DNA of 64,000 nucleotides, taken from NCBI GenBank assembly GCA_028279595.1, contig JANQNK010000013.1, positions 53,682-117,681 on the forward strand, written 5' to 3'. The notes under the pieces were generated by a model, which had not been told where the DNA came from, did not search any database, and saw only the letters and a program-made list of their open reading frames with translations. This document shows positions 42,460 through 50,304 of the stretch, one piece after another. Source of the stretch: Thermoplasmatota archaeon. Lineage in GTDB: Archaea > Thermoplasmatota > JAKEGO01. Position 1 is the stretch's first letter; every line of letters begins with the position of its first letter. The translations under genes were made by a program, and so were the position numbers.

Positions 42460-43305
42460 TCACTCGACCCGCAACGATTTCAGGAGGTCGAGGTTCATCC
42501 TGTAACCGCGCTCGCCGTCGTCGAGGGCTGGTGTTTCGAGGTAGCCAGGCACCTCAGCGAACCGGTCGTCGTTCACCAGCATCCTGAACGCCTCGACCCC
42601 GATCTCGCCCTTGCCGATGTGAGCGTGCCTGTCCTTCCGGGACCCCAGCAGCTTCTCAGTGTCGTTTAGATGGAATGCCTTCAATAGATCCAGCCCGATC
42701 GCGGAATCGAACGAGTCGAAGGTCTCGCCATAAACGTCCTCCTTCCGGATGTCGTAACCCGCGGTGAAGGTGTGGCAGGTATCATATGCGACGCCCACCC
42801 TCTCGCTGTCAGAGAGCATCTCGATGATCGTTCCGATCTGCTGGAAGGTGTAGCCGAGGACCGATCCCTGGCCCGCTGTCGTCTCTATGAGTATGTCAGC
42901 ACCGGAATAGTCCACAAGGCACTCGTTCAGGGCCTCGGCGATCCTGGCAAGACCACGCTCCTCACCTGAACCGACGTGTGCGCCGGGGTGGAAGATCAGC
43001 TGGTCGCATCCGATGAACGTGGCCCTGTCCATCTCGTCCCTGAACGCGGAGACCGCGCGCTTCCATTTCCCCTGGTCCGGCTGGGCCAAGTTTATCAGGT
43101 ATGAATCGTGGACCGCGATGTAGGGGAATCCGGAATCGGCGCGGACCGCCTTGAACGTCGCCGCCTCATCTTCCGTTATCGGCCGGGCGTGCCACTGGCT
43201 CGCGTTCTTGGAGAATATCTGGAGCACCTCGCAGCCGTCCTCGAGGGCGGGCGCGAAAGCGTTGTGCAGGCCTCCGGAAATGGATTCGTGGGCTCCGAGG
43301 AGCAT
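42460..43305 (-). CDS. nfo: Endonuclease IV (AP endonuclease)
   Basis: The enzyme cuts DNA 5' to abasic sites in base excision repair using three metal ions. The 281-residue TIM-barrel protein has the metal-binding motifs in order: LIFHPGAHVGSG, ILIETTAGQGS, GVAYDTCHTFTAGYD, AFHLNDTEKLLGSRKDRHAHIGKGEIG and YLETP. The start at 43305 (MLLGAHESISGG) matches the family. A symmetric TATA box CCTTATATAAGG at 43325-43336 lies about 25 bp upstream, so the mRNA is leaderless and the longer frame to 43407 is not coding. Confidence 0.95.
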   Translation of the reverse strand: MLLGAHESISGGLHNAFAPALEDGCEVLQIFSKNASQWHARPITEDEAATFKAVRADSGFPYIAVHDSYLINLAQPDQGKWKRAVSAFRDEMDRATFIGCDQLIFHPGAHVGSGEERGLARIAEALNECLVDYSGADILIETTAGQGSVLGYTFQQIGTIIEMLSDSERVGVAYDTCHTFTAGYDIRKEDVYGETFDSFDSAIGLDLLKAFHLNDTEKLLGSRKDRHAHIGKGEIGVEAFRMLVNDDRFAEVPGYLETPALDDGERGYRMNLDLLKSLRVE

Positions 43306-43473
43306 AGCACTGGGAAAGCCTCCGACCTTATATAAGGAGCGCCTGAAGACCTGATCCGGGAATTTCATTATCTGGCCCCCTCGCCTGGCCTTATATACCG
43401 TCACCAAAAGTAATATAAAGCCATAAACCGGTGTTGGATACGGTCGCGGGACGCTATGGTGAAGGTGGGTTGA

Positions 43474-46455
43474 ATGTCGGTGTTGGTCCTGAGAACTTTT
43501 GCACTGTTTATGAGCGTAGTATTTCTGTCCGTATTGCTGATCGGAACGACCTCCGGATGGGAGGTCATTATCGACGATCCAGAGGCGGACGACGTCCTAT
43601 CCGGAATATACAACTGTACCGGAAGGGTCGAGGAGGACCTGTTCAACGATACTGGTGAGATACGGTTCGTGAACATCTCCATCGACGGCGGCGGCGAGGT
43701 CCCGGCCAAGGACGGCGGGAACGGCTTCTATGACTGGTACTTCGAATGGGACACCAGCCAGACCAGCGACGGCGACCATACCATGACAGCATATGTCTAT
43801 GTTGCCCGGACCACTGGCGGAGGAGGCGGAAATGGCTCCGGAGAGGAGGAGGACGTAACCCAGGAGGACTACGTCGAGGTCGAGGTCGAGGTCGACAACA
43901 AGATACCGGTTGCCGTCATAGATTCGATCACTCCGAATGCGACCGTTGTCGGCGACGTGGTTTCCTTTGTGGGACACGGTCAACCACCTCTCGGGCGTAC
44001 CATCGTCGATTATATCTGGTGGTCCTATCCGGGAGACGATGATCTGAGCAACAAGTCATCGTTCTCCACTTCTACGCTTTCTGTCGGCGTCCACACCGTT
44101 CGTTTCAAGGTCTGGGACAGCGAGGGAATGGCCTCGGTCCCGGTAACGATGGACATCGAGATCCTGGCGCCGGACGATGACGACTGGCCCACGTTCCACG
44201 GCGATTATTACCGCGCTGGAGCGGTCTCCGACGGTCCCGGTGACGGGAACATCAGGTGGAACTTCTCCACCGACAGCGGAGAGACCGAGTTCTTCGACCC
44301 GGTCATCTATCAGGACCGGGTCTACATCACCGAGAGCGTTGACACTGGAATGACCACATTCGGGGTGATCCACTGCCTCGATGTGAATGGTACCTTCAAC
44401 GACGCCCAGGGCGAGGCCTTCGGCCGTGCCGATCTGCTCTGGAACTTCACACTCCCCGAATATGCCCTGGCAGCGCCCGCAGTAAGGGACGGGAAGGTCT
44501 TCGTGGGTACCCAGTGGTCGAGCACTGAACCCAACTTCTACGCCCTCAACGCCTACAATGGAATGCATATCTGGAACCATACGACCAACGGACACATATG
44601 GTCCTCACCGGCCGTGACGGCGGAGATGGTCGTATTCACCGACTTCGATGGGAAGGTCATCGCCCTCGATCCCCAGGACGGGGACCTGTTATGGAAGACA
44701 GACCTCGAGTACCCGATACTCTCATCACCACTCATCGCCGGGATGAGGATATACATCCCCTCAACGGATGGGGAGCTCCACATCCTCAATGCGGTCAATG
44801 GCGAGAAGATATCCTCGACCGATCTCGGAGCTGGACATACCACTGCCCCAGTCTTTTGCGATAGAATGGTCTACTTCACAGCTCGTGGCGACGGCTCGAA
44901 CGACATGCTCGTAGCTAGGGACCGTTTCAGCATGGATGACGGCCGGCCAGGAGCATGGAAGTACACGCCGGGAGGCCGCATCTACACCACTCCCGTAGTC
45001 ACGGAGGACGCGATATACATAGTGAAGGATGACGGCACCGTCATAGCCGTCGACCTCGAAGGAAGCGAACTCTGGACACTGGAGCTGAACGACTCCGTTT
45101 CCGAGTCGCCAGCACTTGGAGGTTCCACTCTCTATGTCCCGGCCGAATCGGGAAAACTGTACGCTGTCAACATCGACAACGAGTCGGTGGACTGGAGCAT
45201 TGACCTTCCAGGAGAGACCACCTCACCCGCCATCAGCGGCGAATACCTGTACCTCGGCGCAGGCGGTTACGCCTATGCCATATGGGAGACGTCGATCCCC
45301 GAAGCGACCATCGAGGAGATCGAGGTCGCCATCATTCCGGAGGTGCCTCCGACCCAGTTCTGGTACCTGTTCGCGGTCGATTACGATCCATTGACGGTCT
45401 CTGACAACATCACGCTGACGTTCAACGGCAGCGCCACCGACCCCGAGGGATTGGACATCGTCGATCACGAATGGTCCTCGAGCCGGGATGGGATCCTCGG
45501 GAACAACATGACGATAGACGCAGCGCTCTTCCCAGGGACACATTCGATCAAGTTCAGGGCCAAGAACGAGGCTGATGTCTGGTCGTCGTTCGCGACGATG
45601 CAGGTCGTGGTGAACTCCAACATCAGACCCGAGGTGGAGGTCGACATCAACTATCCATACGTCGGCGAGTACACGGCCTTCGACCTGTCCGGGTCCAACG
45701 ACACGGACGGAGGTATCGAGCTCTTCAGACTCGACTTCGGAGACGGTTCCGACGTTGTCTTCTGGACTGACTCAGATTCGGCGGTCAACCACAGGTACAC
45801 CGACGAGGGCAATTACACGCTCACCGTCTGGGCATATGACGATTACGGACTCCTCAGCGAGGAGTACACTAGGAACGTGGCGATATCCGAGAGGGACACG
45901 ACCCCGGATCCCACGAACGGCGGGGAGGACAAGGACGATACCATCGACCAGACACTCCTGTTCGTGGTCGCCGGCGCACTGATCGCGGTCCTCGTCCTCG
46001 TAGCGATCATTCTGTTCGTCGTCCTTCCTGGAAGATCGAAGAAGAAGGACAGCATGGTCGAGTTCGAGGAGGACGAGAAGCTCCGGAAGGTTGGTCCGAT
46101 GATGGACATCGACGAGAAGGAGGAGAAGCTCGCGGCGATCGCTGCCAGGCTCGGAGAGGAGAAGGTCCTCGGAGCCAAGGGTACGGCTCCCCGCGGACGG
46201 AGGAAGGCGGCTCCGAAGAAGAAGCCAGCGCCAAAGGCGAAGCCCGCTCCGAAACCGAAGGCCGAGCCCGCTCCCGAGAAGGAACCTGAGCCGGAGCCAG
46301 AACCCGAACCTGAGCCCGAGCCGGAACCCGAACCTGAGCCCGAGCCTGAACCGGAACCCGAGCCGGAACCGGAGCCCGAGGAGGAAAAGGACCTCTCGGA
46401 GAAGCGCTCATCGCTCGAGGACCTGCTCTCCGACCTCGAAGGCATGCGCAAGTGA
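43474..46455 (+). CDS. Surface protein: Ig-like, PQQ-type beta-propeller, PKD, TM, EPEP-rich cytoplasmic tail
   Basis: A 993-residue exported protein. Signal peptide (about 1-28); Ig-like domains (about 30-230); a PQQ-like propeller (about 230-610) with repeats such as DDWPTFHGDYYRAG, GKVIALDPQDGDLLWKTDL and GSELWTLELNDSVSESPALGG; two PKD/Ig domains (about 635-805, LDFGDGSDVVFW…YTDEGNYTLTVWAYDDYG); and a membrane segment (TLLFVVAGALIAVLVLVAIILFVVL). The inside tail is basic Ala/Lys/Pro, then a long Glu-Pro repeat, then a terminal helix SSLEDLLSDLEGMRK. The TATA-like AATATAAAG near 43411 fits its promoter. Role probably binding or sensing at the cell surface; no enzyme motif is seen. Confidence 0.9.
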   Translation: MSVLVLRTFALFMSVVFLSVLLIGTTSGWEVIIDDPEADDVLSGIYNCTGRVEEDLFNDTGEIRFVNISIDGGGEVPAKDGGNGFYDWYFEWDTSQTSDGDHTMTAYVYVARTTGGGGGNGSGEEEDVTQEDYVEVEVEVDNKIPVAVIDSITPNATVVGDVVSFVGHGQPPLGRTIVDYIWWSYPGDDDLSNKSSFSTSTLSVGVHTVRFKVWDSEGMASVPVTMDIEILAPDDDDWPTFHGDYYRAGAVSDGPGDGNIRWNFSTDSGETEFFDPVIYQDRVYITESVDTGMTTFGVIHCLDVNGTFNDAQGEAFGRADLLWNFTLPEYALAAPAVRDGKVFVGTQWSSTEPNFYALNAYNGMHIWNHTTNGHIWSSPAVTAEMVVFTDFDGKVIALDPQDGDLLWKTDLEYPILSSPLIAGMRIYIPSTDGELHILNAVNGEKISSTDLGAGHTTAPVFCDRMVYFTARGDGSNDMLVARDRFSMDDGRPGAWKYTPGGRIYTTPVVTEDAIYIVKDDGTVIAVDLEGSELWTLELNDSVSESPALGGSTLYVPAESGKLYAVNIDNESVDWSIDLPGETTSPAISGEYLYLGAGGYAYAIWETSIPEATIEEIEVAIIPEVPPTQFWYLFAVDYDPLTVSDNITLTFNGSATDPEGLDIVDHEWSSSRDGILGNNMTIDAALFPGTHSIKFRAKNEADVWSSFATMQVVVNSNIRPEVEVDINYPYVGEYTAFDLSGSNDTDGGIELFRLDFGDGSDVVFWTDSDSAVNHRYTDEGNYTLTVWAYDDYGLLSEEYTRNVAISERDTTPDPTNGGEDKDDTIDQTLLFVVAGALIAVLVLVAIILFVVLPGRSKKKDSMVEFEEDEKLRKVGPMMDIDEKEEKLAAIAARLGEEKVLGAKGTAPRGRRKAAPKKKPAPKAKPAPKPKAEPAPEKEPEPEPEPEPEPEPEPEPEPEPEPEPEPEPEPEEEKDLSEKRSSLEDLLSDLEGMRK

Positions 46456-46534
46456 TCGGGCCAACGGGCCCACGGACACCCATTTCCTGTAAAGGTTTAT
46501 TTACGGTGATGTATATTATCCGCATCGGGACGGG

Positions 46535-47569
46535 ATGCCCTTGCAGGTCTCAGTGGACGTGGTCTCCGAAACCATCCGGAGAAGGTTCACGCTCTTCATC
46601 ATCATACTCGTAGGTGTCCTTGCTGTTGGCACCACCGGTTACGTGATCATCAAACTCTACTTCGAGGAGTATCATTCATCGGGGATAGAGCTCGCCGTCG
46701 ACGCGATCTACTGGACCATCATCACGCTGACTACGCTCGGATCGTATCCGGCAACAGTGGCACTGACGAGTGTTGTCGGAAAGGTGTTCACCGTCGTCGT
46801 CGTCATCATGGGCATCGTGCTCATCATTGTCGCCTTCCCACTGGCCCTCAGCCCCTGGTTCGAGAGCAGGATGAAGGAGATAATGAGCACGACCCGGGTC
46901 CCGTTGCCAAAGAGCAATCATGTCATAATCATCGGCTACAGCGACGTCGGGAAGGAGGTGGTCTCGAACCTTCGGAACTACGAGATCGACTTCCTCGTGA
47001 TCGAGAACAACCAGGCGAAGGTCAGGGAGATGATCTCGGACGAGGTCCCCGCGGTGATCGGTGACCCGACCAGGGAGGTCGTCCTCGAGAAGGCCCACCT
47101 CGACAGGGCGATAGCGATAATCTCCGTCGAGGACGACAGCGTGAACGCATTCGTCGCCCTCACTGCGAGCAGGCTCAGGCCCGACCTTAGGATTGTCTCG
47201 AGCATTCAGAACATCGGCAACCGCACGATCCTCAAGAGGGCCGGTACCACGCAGGCCCTCGCACCGAAGAGCACGGTCGGGGCGCTCCTCGCGAGCGAGG
47301 CCGTCGGCAGGCGGAAGGGGGAGCTCGCCCTGCCTGCCCAGGTCCTCGGAGACCTGAGCGTCGGGCACTTCCACGTCTCGGGCTCCTCCAACGTGGTCGG
47401 CAAGGGGGTCGGGGACGTAGGCTTCGATTCACTTCAATTGATGGTGGTGGGTGTATGGCGCCACGGGAACTTCGTCGTGGACCCGCACGGATGGACGCTG
47501 AAGGACGGCGATATCATACTGCTCCTCGGTACGGGGGAGCAGCTGGAGTTCGTGAAGAACATGTTCTAG
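46535..47569 (+). CDS. Two-TM channel with RCK domain and atypical selectivity filter
   Basis: The 344-residue protein has a first membrane helix (LFIIILVGVLAVGTTGYVIIKL), a pore helix (VDAIYWTIITLTTLG), a second helix (VFTVVVVIMGIVLIIVAFPLAL), and a cytoplasmic RCK/TrkA_N domain (HVIIIGYSDVGKEVVSNLRNYEIDFLVIENN, about 128-245) plus TrkA_C (about 265-344). This is the MthK-like layout. The expected TVGYGD filter is replaced by TLGSYPA, so potassium selectivity is doubtful. It is followed after 10 bp by a second RCK protein. A TATA-like TGTATATTATC about 20-25 bp before the ATG suggests a leaderless mRNA. Confidence 0.88.
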   Translation: MPLQVSVDVVSETIRRRFTLFIIILVGVLAVGTTGYVIIKLYFEEYHSSGIELAVDAIYWTIITLTTLGSYPATVALTSVVGKVFTVVVVIMGIVLIIVAFPLALSPWFESRMKEIMSTTRVPLPKSNHVIIIGYSDVGKEVVSNLRNYEIDFLVIENNQAKVREMISDEVPAVIGDPTREVVLEKAHLDRAIAIISVEDDSVNAFVALTASRLRPDLRIVSSIQNIGNRTILKRAGTTQALAPKSTVGALLASEAVGRRKGELALPAQVLGDLSVGHFHVSGSSNVVGKGVGDVGFDSLQLMVVGVWRHGNFVVDPHGWTLKDGDIILLLGTGEQLEFVKNMF

Positions 47570-47579
47570 GGTGTGAACG

Positions 47580-48251
47580 ATGAGATGCATAGTCTGCGGA
47601 TACGGGGTCGTCGGGCGCAATGTCGCCGAAACGCTTGACCTTTACAGCATCGACTACGTCGTCGTCGAGAGGGACAGGAACGTGAAGGCCCAGCCGGGTG
47701 TCCCGATGATCCACGGGGACGCCAAGGACGAGGACGTCCTGAACAGGGCATCGATAGACGTCTCGGACATCCTGATAGCATGCACCGGCGTTGATGCAGA
47801 GAACGCGTTCATCACCCTCGCAGCGCAGGACCTCAATCCGGAGATCCGGGTCCTCTGCAGGGCCGCGAAGCTCGAGTCCGTCGACAAGCTGTACATGGCG
47901 GGCGCCGATTATGTCGTATCGCTGGCCCAGATAGCCGCGAAGAACCTGGTGCGGCTTGCTGTACTGCCATACAAGTCGGACGTCCAGGACTATCTGACAG
48001 TTACCAAGGAGGTCGTCGTAACGACCATCGAGCTTCCCAGCGGTTCGGAGTACGTCGGCAGGACGATCCACGGGAGCCAGCTGGAGGAGATCACGGGGGT
48101 CAGGATCATCGGGTTCCAGCGATCGGGAGCCATTATCGCCAACCCGACCGGCGACGCCCCGTTCATCGAGGGGGATGTCATGTTCGTCGCGGGGTCCTCG
48201 AAGGACCTCAACACGTTCGGGCGGGTAGTGCGGGGAGAACAGCTTTCCTGA
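47580..48251 (+). CDS. TrkA-family RCK regulatory protein
   Basis: The 223-residue soluble protein has a TrkA_N Rossmann domain (MRCIVCGYGVVGRNVAETL, acidic YVVVERD ending the second strand, DILIACTGVDAENAFITLAAQ) and a TrkA_C domain (about 140-220, VVVTTIELPSGSEYVGRTI). It binds NAD(H) or ATP-type ligands and gates potassium transporters or channels. Gene order suggests it partners the channel immediately upstream, forming mixed RCK rings. No membrane segment. Confidence 0.9.
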   Translation: MRCIVCGYGVVGRNVAETLDLYSIDYVVVERDRNVKAQPGVPMIHGDAKDEDVLNRASIDVSDILIACTGVDAENAFITLAAQDLNPEIRVLCRAAKLESVDKLYMAGADYVVSLAQIAAKNLVRLAVLPYKSDVQDYLTVTKEVVVTTIELPSGSEYVGRTIHGSQLEEITGVRIIGFQRSGAIIANPTGDAPFIEGDVMFVAGSSKDLNTFGRVVRGEQLS

Positions 48252-48310
48252 ACCACTGGCCCTACGTACACATCTATAAATACGGCTGAGCCGAATGGCC
48301 AGAGCGAGGG

Positions 48311-49093
48311 ATTGAGATAAGCGCAACTGGAACCGTACTCCATTCCTTCTACAGGGCATACGCCAACAAGCTCATCAGGGAGGTCAGGAAGGGGCCCATC
48401 CCCGAGCACATAGCGATAATCATGGACGGGAACCGCCGTTTCGCAGAGCGTATCGGCATGAACACCGCACAGGGCCACGCCTTCGGGAAATCCAGGCTCG
48501 AGAAGGTCCTCGAGTGGGCGGAGGAGATCGACGTCAAGATCCTCACGGTCTACGGTTTCTCGACCGAGAACTTCACCCGCACCGAGGAGGAGATCGACGA
48601 GCTCATGGACCTCTTCGAGCGGAGCTTCACGAGCGTCGTCGACGACGAGCGCATCAAGGAGAAGAAGGTCAGGATCACCGCGATCGGCGCTATCGACAGC
48701 CTCCCCGAACGGGTCCAGAAGGCGATCAGGAGTGCGGAGGAGGCCACGAAGGACAACGACAACTTCCGTCTCAACATCGCCATCGCCTACGGCGGACGGG
48801 AGGAGCTGATATCCGCGTTCAAGGCGATCGGGGAGCGGATCGAGAAGGGCGAGATCACGGCCGATTCGATAGACCAGGAGGTCATCGACAACCACCTGTA
48901 CACGCACGGTCTCCCCGATCCAGACCTCGTGCTGAGGACATCGGGTGAGGTGCGCGTCTCGAACTTCCTCCTCTGGCAGCTGGCGTACTCCGAACTCTAC
49001 TTCTCCGACGTCTACTGGCCCGATTTCAGGAGGGTCGACTTCCTTCGGGCAGTGAGGACGTACCAGAAGCGCAAGAGACGATACGGGAAGTGA
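48311..49093 (+). CDS. uppS: Cis-prenyltransferase (undecaprenyl/polyprenyl diphosphate synthase)
   Basis: The enzyme elongates prenyl diphosphates with cis bonds to make the lipid carrier for glycan assembly. Motifs: PEHIAIIMDGNRRFAERIG (catalytic Asp), LTVYGFSTENFTR, LNIAIAYGGREEL and LVLRTSGEVRVSNFLLWQLAYSELYF. The first ATG (48422) lies inside the conserved HIAIIMDGNRR block, so the start must be upstream. In frame, LHSFYRAYANKLIREVRKGP precedes it as in archaeal homologues. The frame opens after a stop at 48287 with no ATG, GTG or TTG. An ATT at 48311 lies 30-35 bp after a TATA box (CTATAAATA, 48274-48282) and is my tentative start. Confidence 0.88.
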   Translation: MEISATGTVLHSFYRAYANKLIREVRKGPIPEHIAIIMDGNRRFAERIGMNTAQGHAFGKSRLEKVLEWAEEIDVKILTVYGFSTENFTRTEEEIDELMDLFERSFTSVVDDERIKEKKVRITAIGAIDSLPERVQKAIRSAEEATKDNDNFRLNIAIAYGGREELISAFKAIGERIEKGEITADSIDQEVIDNHLYTHGLPDPDLVLRTSGEVRVSNFLLWQLAYSELYFSDVYWPDFRRVDFLRAVRTYQKRKRRYGK

Positions 49094-49151
49094 ACTCCCG
49101 TACGGAACCTTCTACATATCCGACTAATACCATTCTATCCTAGACATCGAT

Positions 49152-49838
49152 ATGTGCGGACTCTTCGTGCGCGAGCTCCCCGCTCCGGAACGGCCACGGG
49201 AGCGTCTTGTGACATCTGGGGCTGCTAGTCTCAGCGACAGGGAGTTACTAGCGATCATTCTCCTCTCTGGAGGGGCGGACGAATCGGTACTCTCCCTTTC
49301 TGGACGCCTGCTTTCGAACTTCGACGGACGGCTCCGAAGGTTGTTCAATGCAGACGTCCAGGAACTGCTCTCTGTCGACGGTATTGGGATGGCGAAGGCT
49401 TGTCAGCTGAAGGCGGTCGGGGAGTTGGCACGTCGGCTCGACGTGACAGAGGTAACTGATACTATCGTCTCTCCGAGGGACGCCGCCATGCGCCTGATGC
49501 CCCGGATGAGAGACCTCGACCGGGAACGCCTCGTCGTGCTGCCACTGGACGTCAAGAACCACCTGATCGACGGATCGGAGATCGTCGTCTCGGTCGGATC
49601 CCTCGACGGAAGCCCTGTGCGACCAAGGGACGTGTTCAGGATCGCTCTCCTGAAGAACGCCGCCTCGATAATCCTCGGACACAACCATCCCTCCGGTGAT
49701 CCGGAGCCTAGCGGTTCCGACGTCGCCGTCAGCCGGAGGATAGCATCGGTCGGTGACGAACTCGGTATCCAGCTCCTCGACCACCTAGTAATCGGGGACG
49801 GCCGCTACGTCAGCCTCAAGGACAGAGGTCTCTTCTGA
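49152..49838 (+). CDS. radC: RadC-family JAB1/MPN-domain protein
   Basis: The 228-residue protein has the RadC layout: an N-terminal helical part (RPRERLVTSGAASLSDRELLAIIL), a helix-hairpin-helix (LLSVDGIGMAKACQLKAVGEL), and a C-terminal JAMM metalloprotease-like domain with the zinc motif ILGHNHPSGDPEPSGSD. The biochemical role of RadC is unsettled despite its name. It is common in bacteria and patchy in archaea, often linked with mobile DNA. It lies 50 bp upstream of tRNA-Cys and its repeat elements. Confidence 0.93.
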   Translation: MCGLFVRELPAPERPRERLVTSGAASLSDRELLAIILLSGGADESVLSLSGRLLSNFDGRLRRLFNADVQELLSVDGIGMAKACQLKAVGELARRLDVTEVTDTIVSPRDAAMRLMPRMRDLDRERLVVLPLDVKNHLIDGSEIVVSVGSLDGSPVRPRDVFRIALLKNAASIILGHNHPSGDPEPSGSDVAVSRRIASVGDELGIQLLDHLVIGDGRYVSLKDRGLF

Positions 49839-49887
49839 CAGTCTCAAAAGGTTTTTCTACGGGCTTGGGAATTGCCGTTTCCACCGT

Positions 49888-49958
49888 GCTGAGGTGTCAG
49901 AGAGGCTATGAGCCCGGCTGCAGACCGGCTTACGGGGGTTCAAATCCCCCCCTCAGCT
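49888..49958 (+). tRNA. tRNA-Cys (anticodon GCA)
   Basis: Acceptor GCTGAGG/CCTCAGC, short D-arm, anticodon loop CTGCAGA, T-arm GGGGG TTCAAAT CCCCC, and discriminator T, which is typical for cysteine. The outermost anticodon-stem pair is a C-C mismatch. No CCA encoded. Elements E2 and E3 follow at once. Confidence 0.93.
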
Positions 49959-49978
49959 CTTATTATCCTCTCATTAAC

Positions 49979-50099
49979 GAGGGGGGATTGTCGAACCCCG
50001 GAATGGGCGGGGTGTTTACGAATGATGTAAGCGAGTGTAAGCCATTCGTAAACCCGAACGATACATAGTATCGTTACGGTCAAATCCCCCCCTCAGCTC
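49979..50099 (+). repeat. Structured tRNA-associated element E2 downstream of tRNA-Cys
   Basis: The 121-base element starts GAGGGGGGATT and ends AATCCCCCCCTC (plus AGCTC), so its ends pair over about 11 bp. Its last 20 bases (50080-50099, TCAAATCCCCCCCTCAGCTC) are identical to the tRNA-Cys 3' end at 49940-49959, exactly 140 bp apart. Hairpins: 49995-50013 (ACCCCG/CGGGGT, 7-base loop), 50014-50053 (GTTTACGAATG/CATTCGTAAAC, 11 bp, 18-base loop) and 50057-50075 (AACGATAC/GTATCGTT, 3-base loop). The second-hairpin loop begins ATGTAAGC, close to the same place in E1 (AAGTAAGC). Confidence 0.7.
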
Positions 50100-50118
50100 C
50101 AATTTTCTTAGAATTATC

Positions 50119-50238
50119 GAGGGGGATCCCGAACCCCTGAATGGGCGGGGTGTTCGTGATTGATGTCATTATCCTGCAGATCAATCGCGAACCCGGATGA
50201 CTCGCAGCGTCATCAAGGTAAAAAACCCCCCTCAGCTC
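50119..50238 (+). repeat. Structured tRNA-associated element E3 (second tandem copy)
   Basis: This element starts exactly 140 bp after E2 starts. Ends GAGGGGG and CCCCCCTC pair. Hairpins: 50133-50151 (ACCCC/GGGGT, 9-base loop, same TGAATGGGC type loop as E2), 50152-50192 (13 bp GTTCGTGATTGAT/ATCAATCGCGAAC with one G-T pair, 15-base loop) and 50196-50214 (GATGAC/GTCATC, 7-base loop). The tRNA-like end is partly decayed (ACCCCCCTCAGCTC remains), consistent with an older copy. Confidence 0.65.
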
Positions 50239-50304
50239 TTCTTCCTTTCCGACCAGACCCAAAATTTCTAGTAGTCCCTCCCAAATCAATTTTTCGGACC
50301 TTCA

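Noticed and set aside
42460..49838. Endonuclease IV and RadC as the machinery moving the tRNA-associated elements
   Set aside because: Each lies beside one array, but both are ordinary repair-type genes; two neighbours are too few to argue a link.
49979..50238. Elements E2/E3 as a CRISPR array
   Set aside because: Units are 140 bp with internal hairpins and tRNA-like ends, not short repeats with unrelated 30-40 bp spacers; no cas genes are near.
42182..50238. Elements as intact or intron-containing tRNA genes
   Set aside because: No 5 bp anticodon stem with 7-base loop and no two-strand acceptor with a normal D-arm can be drawn; hairpin loops of 3 and 15-18 bases do not fit a tRNA or a bulge-helix-bulge intron.
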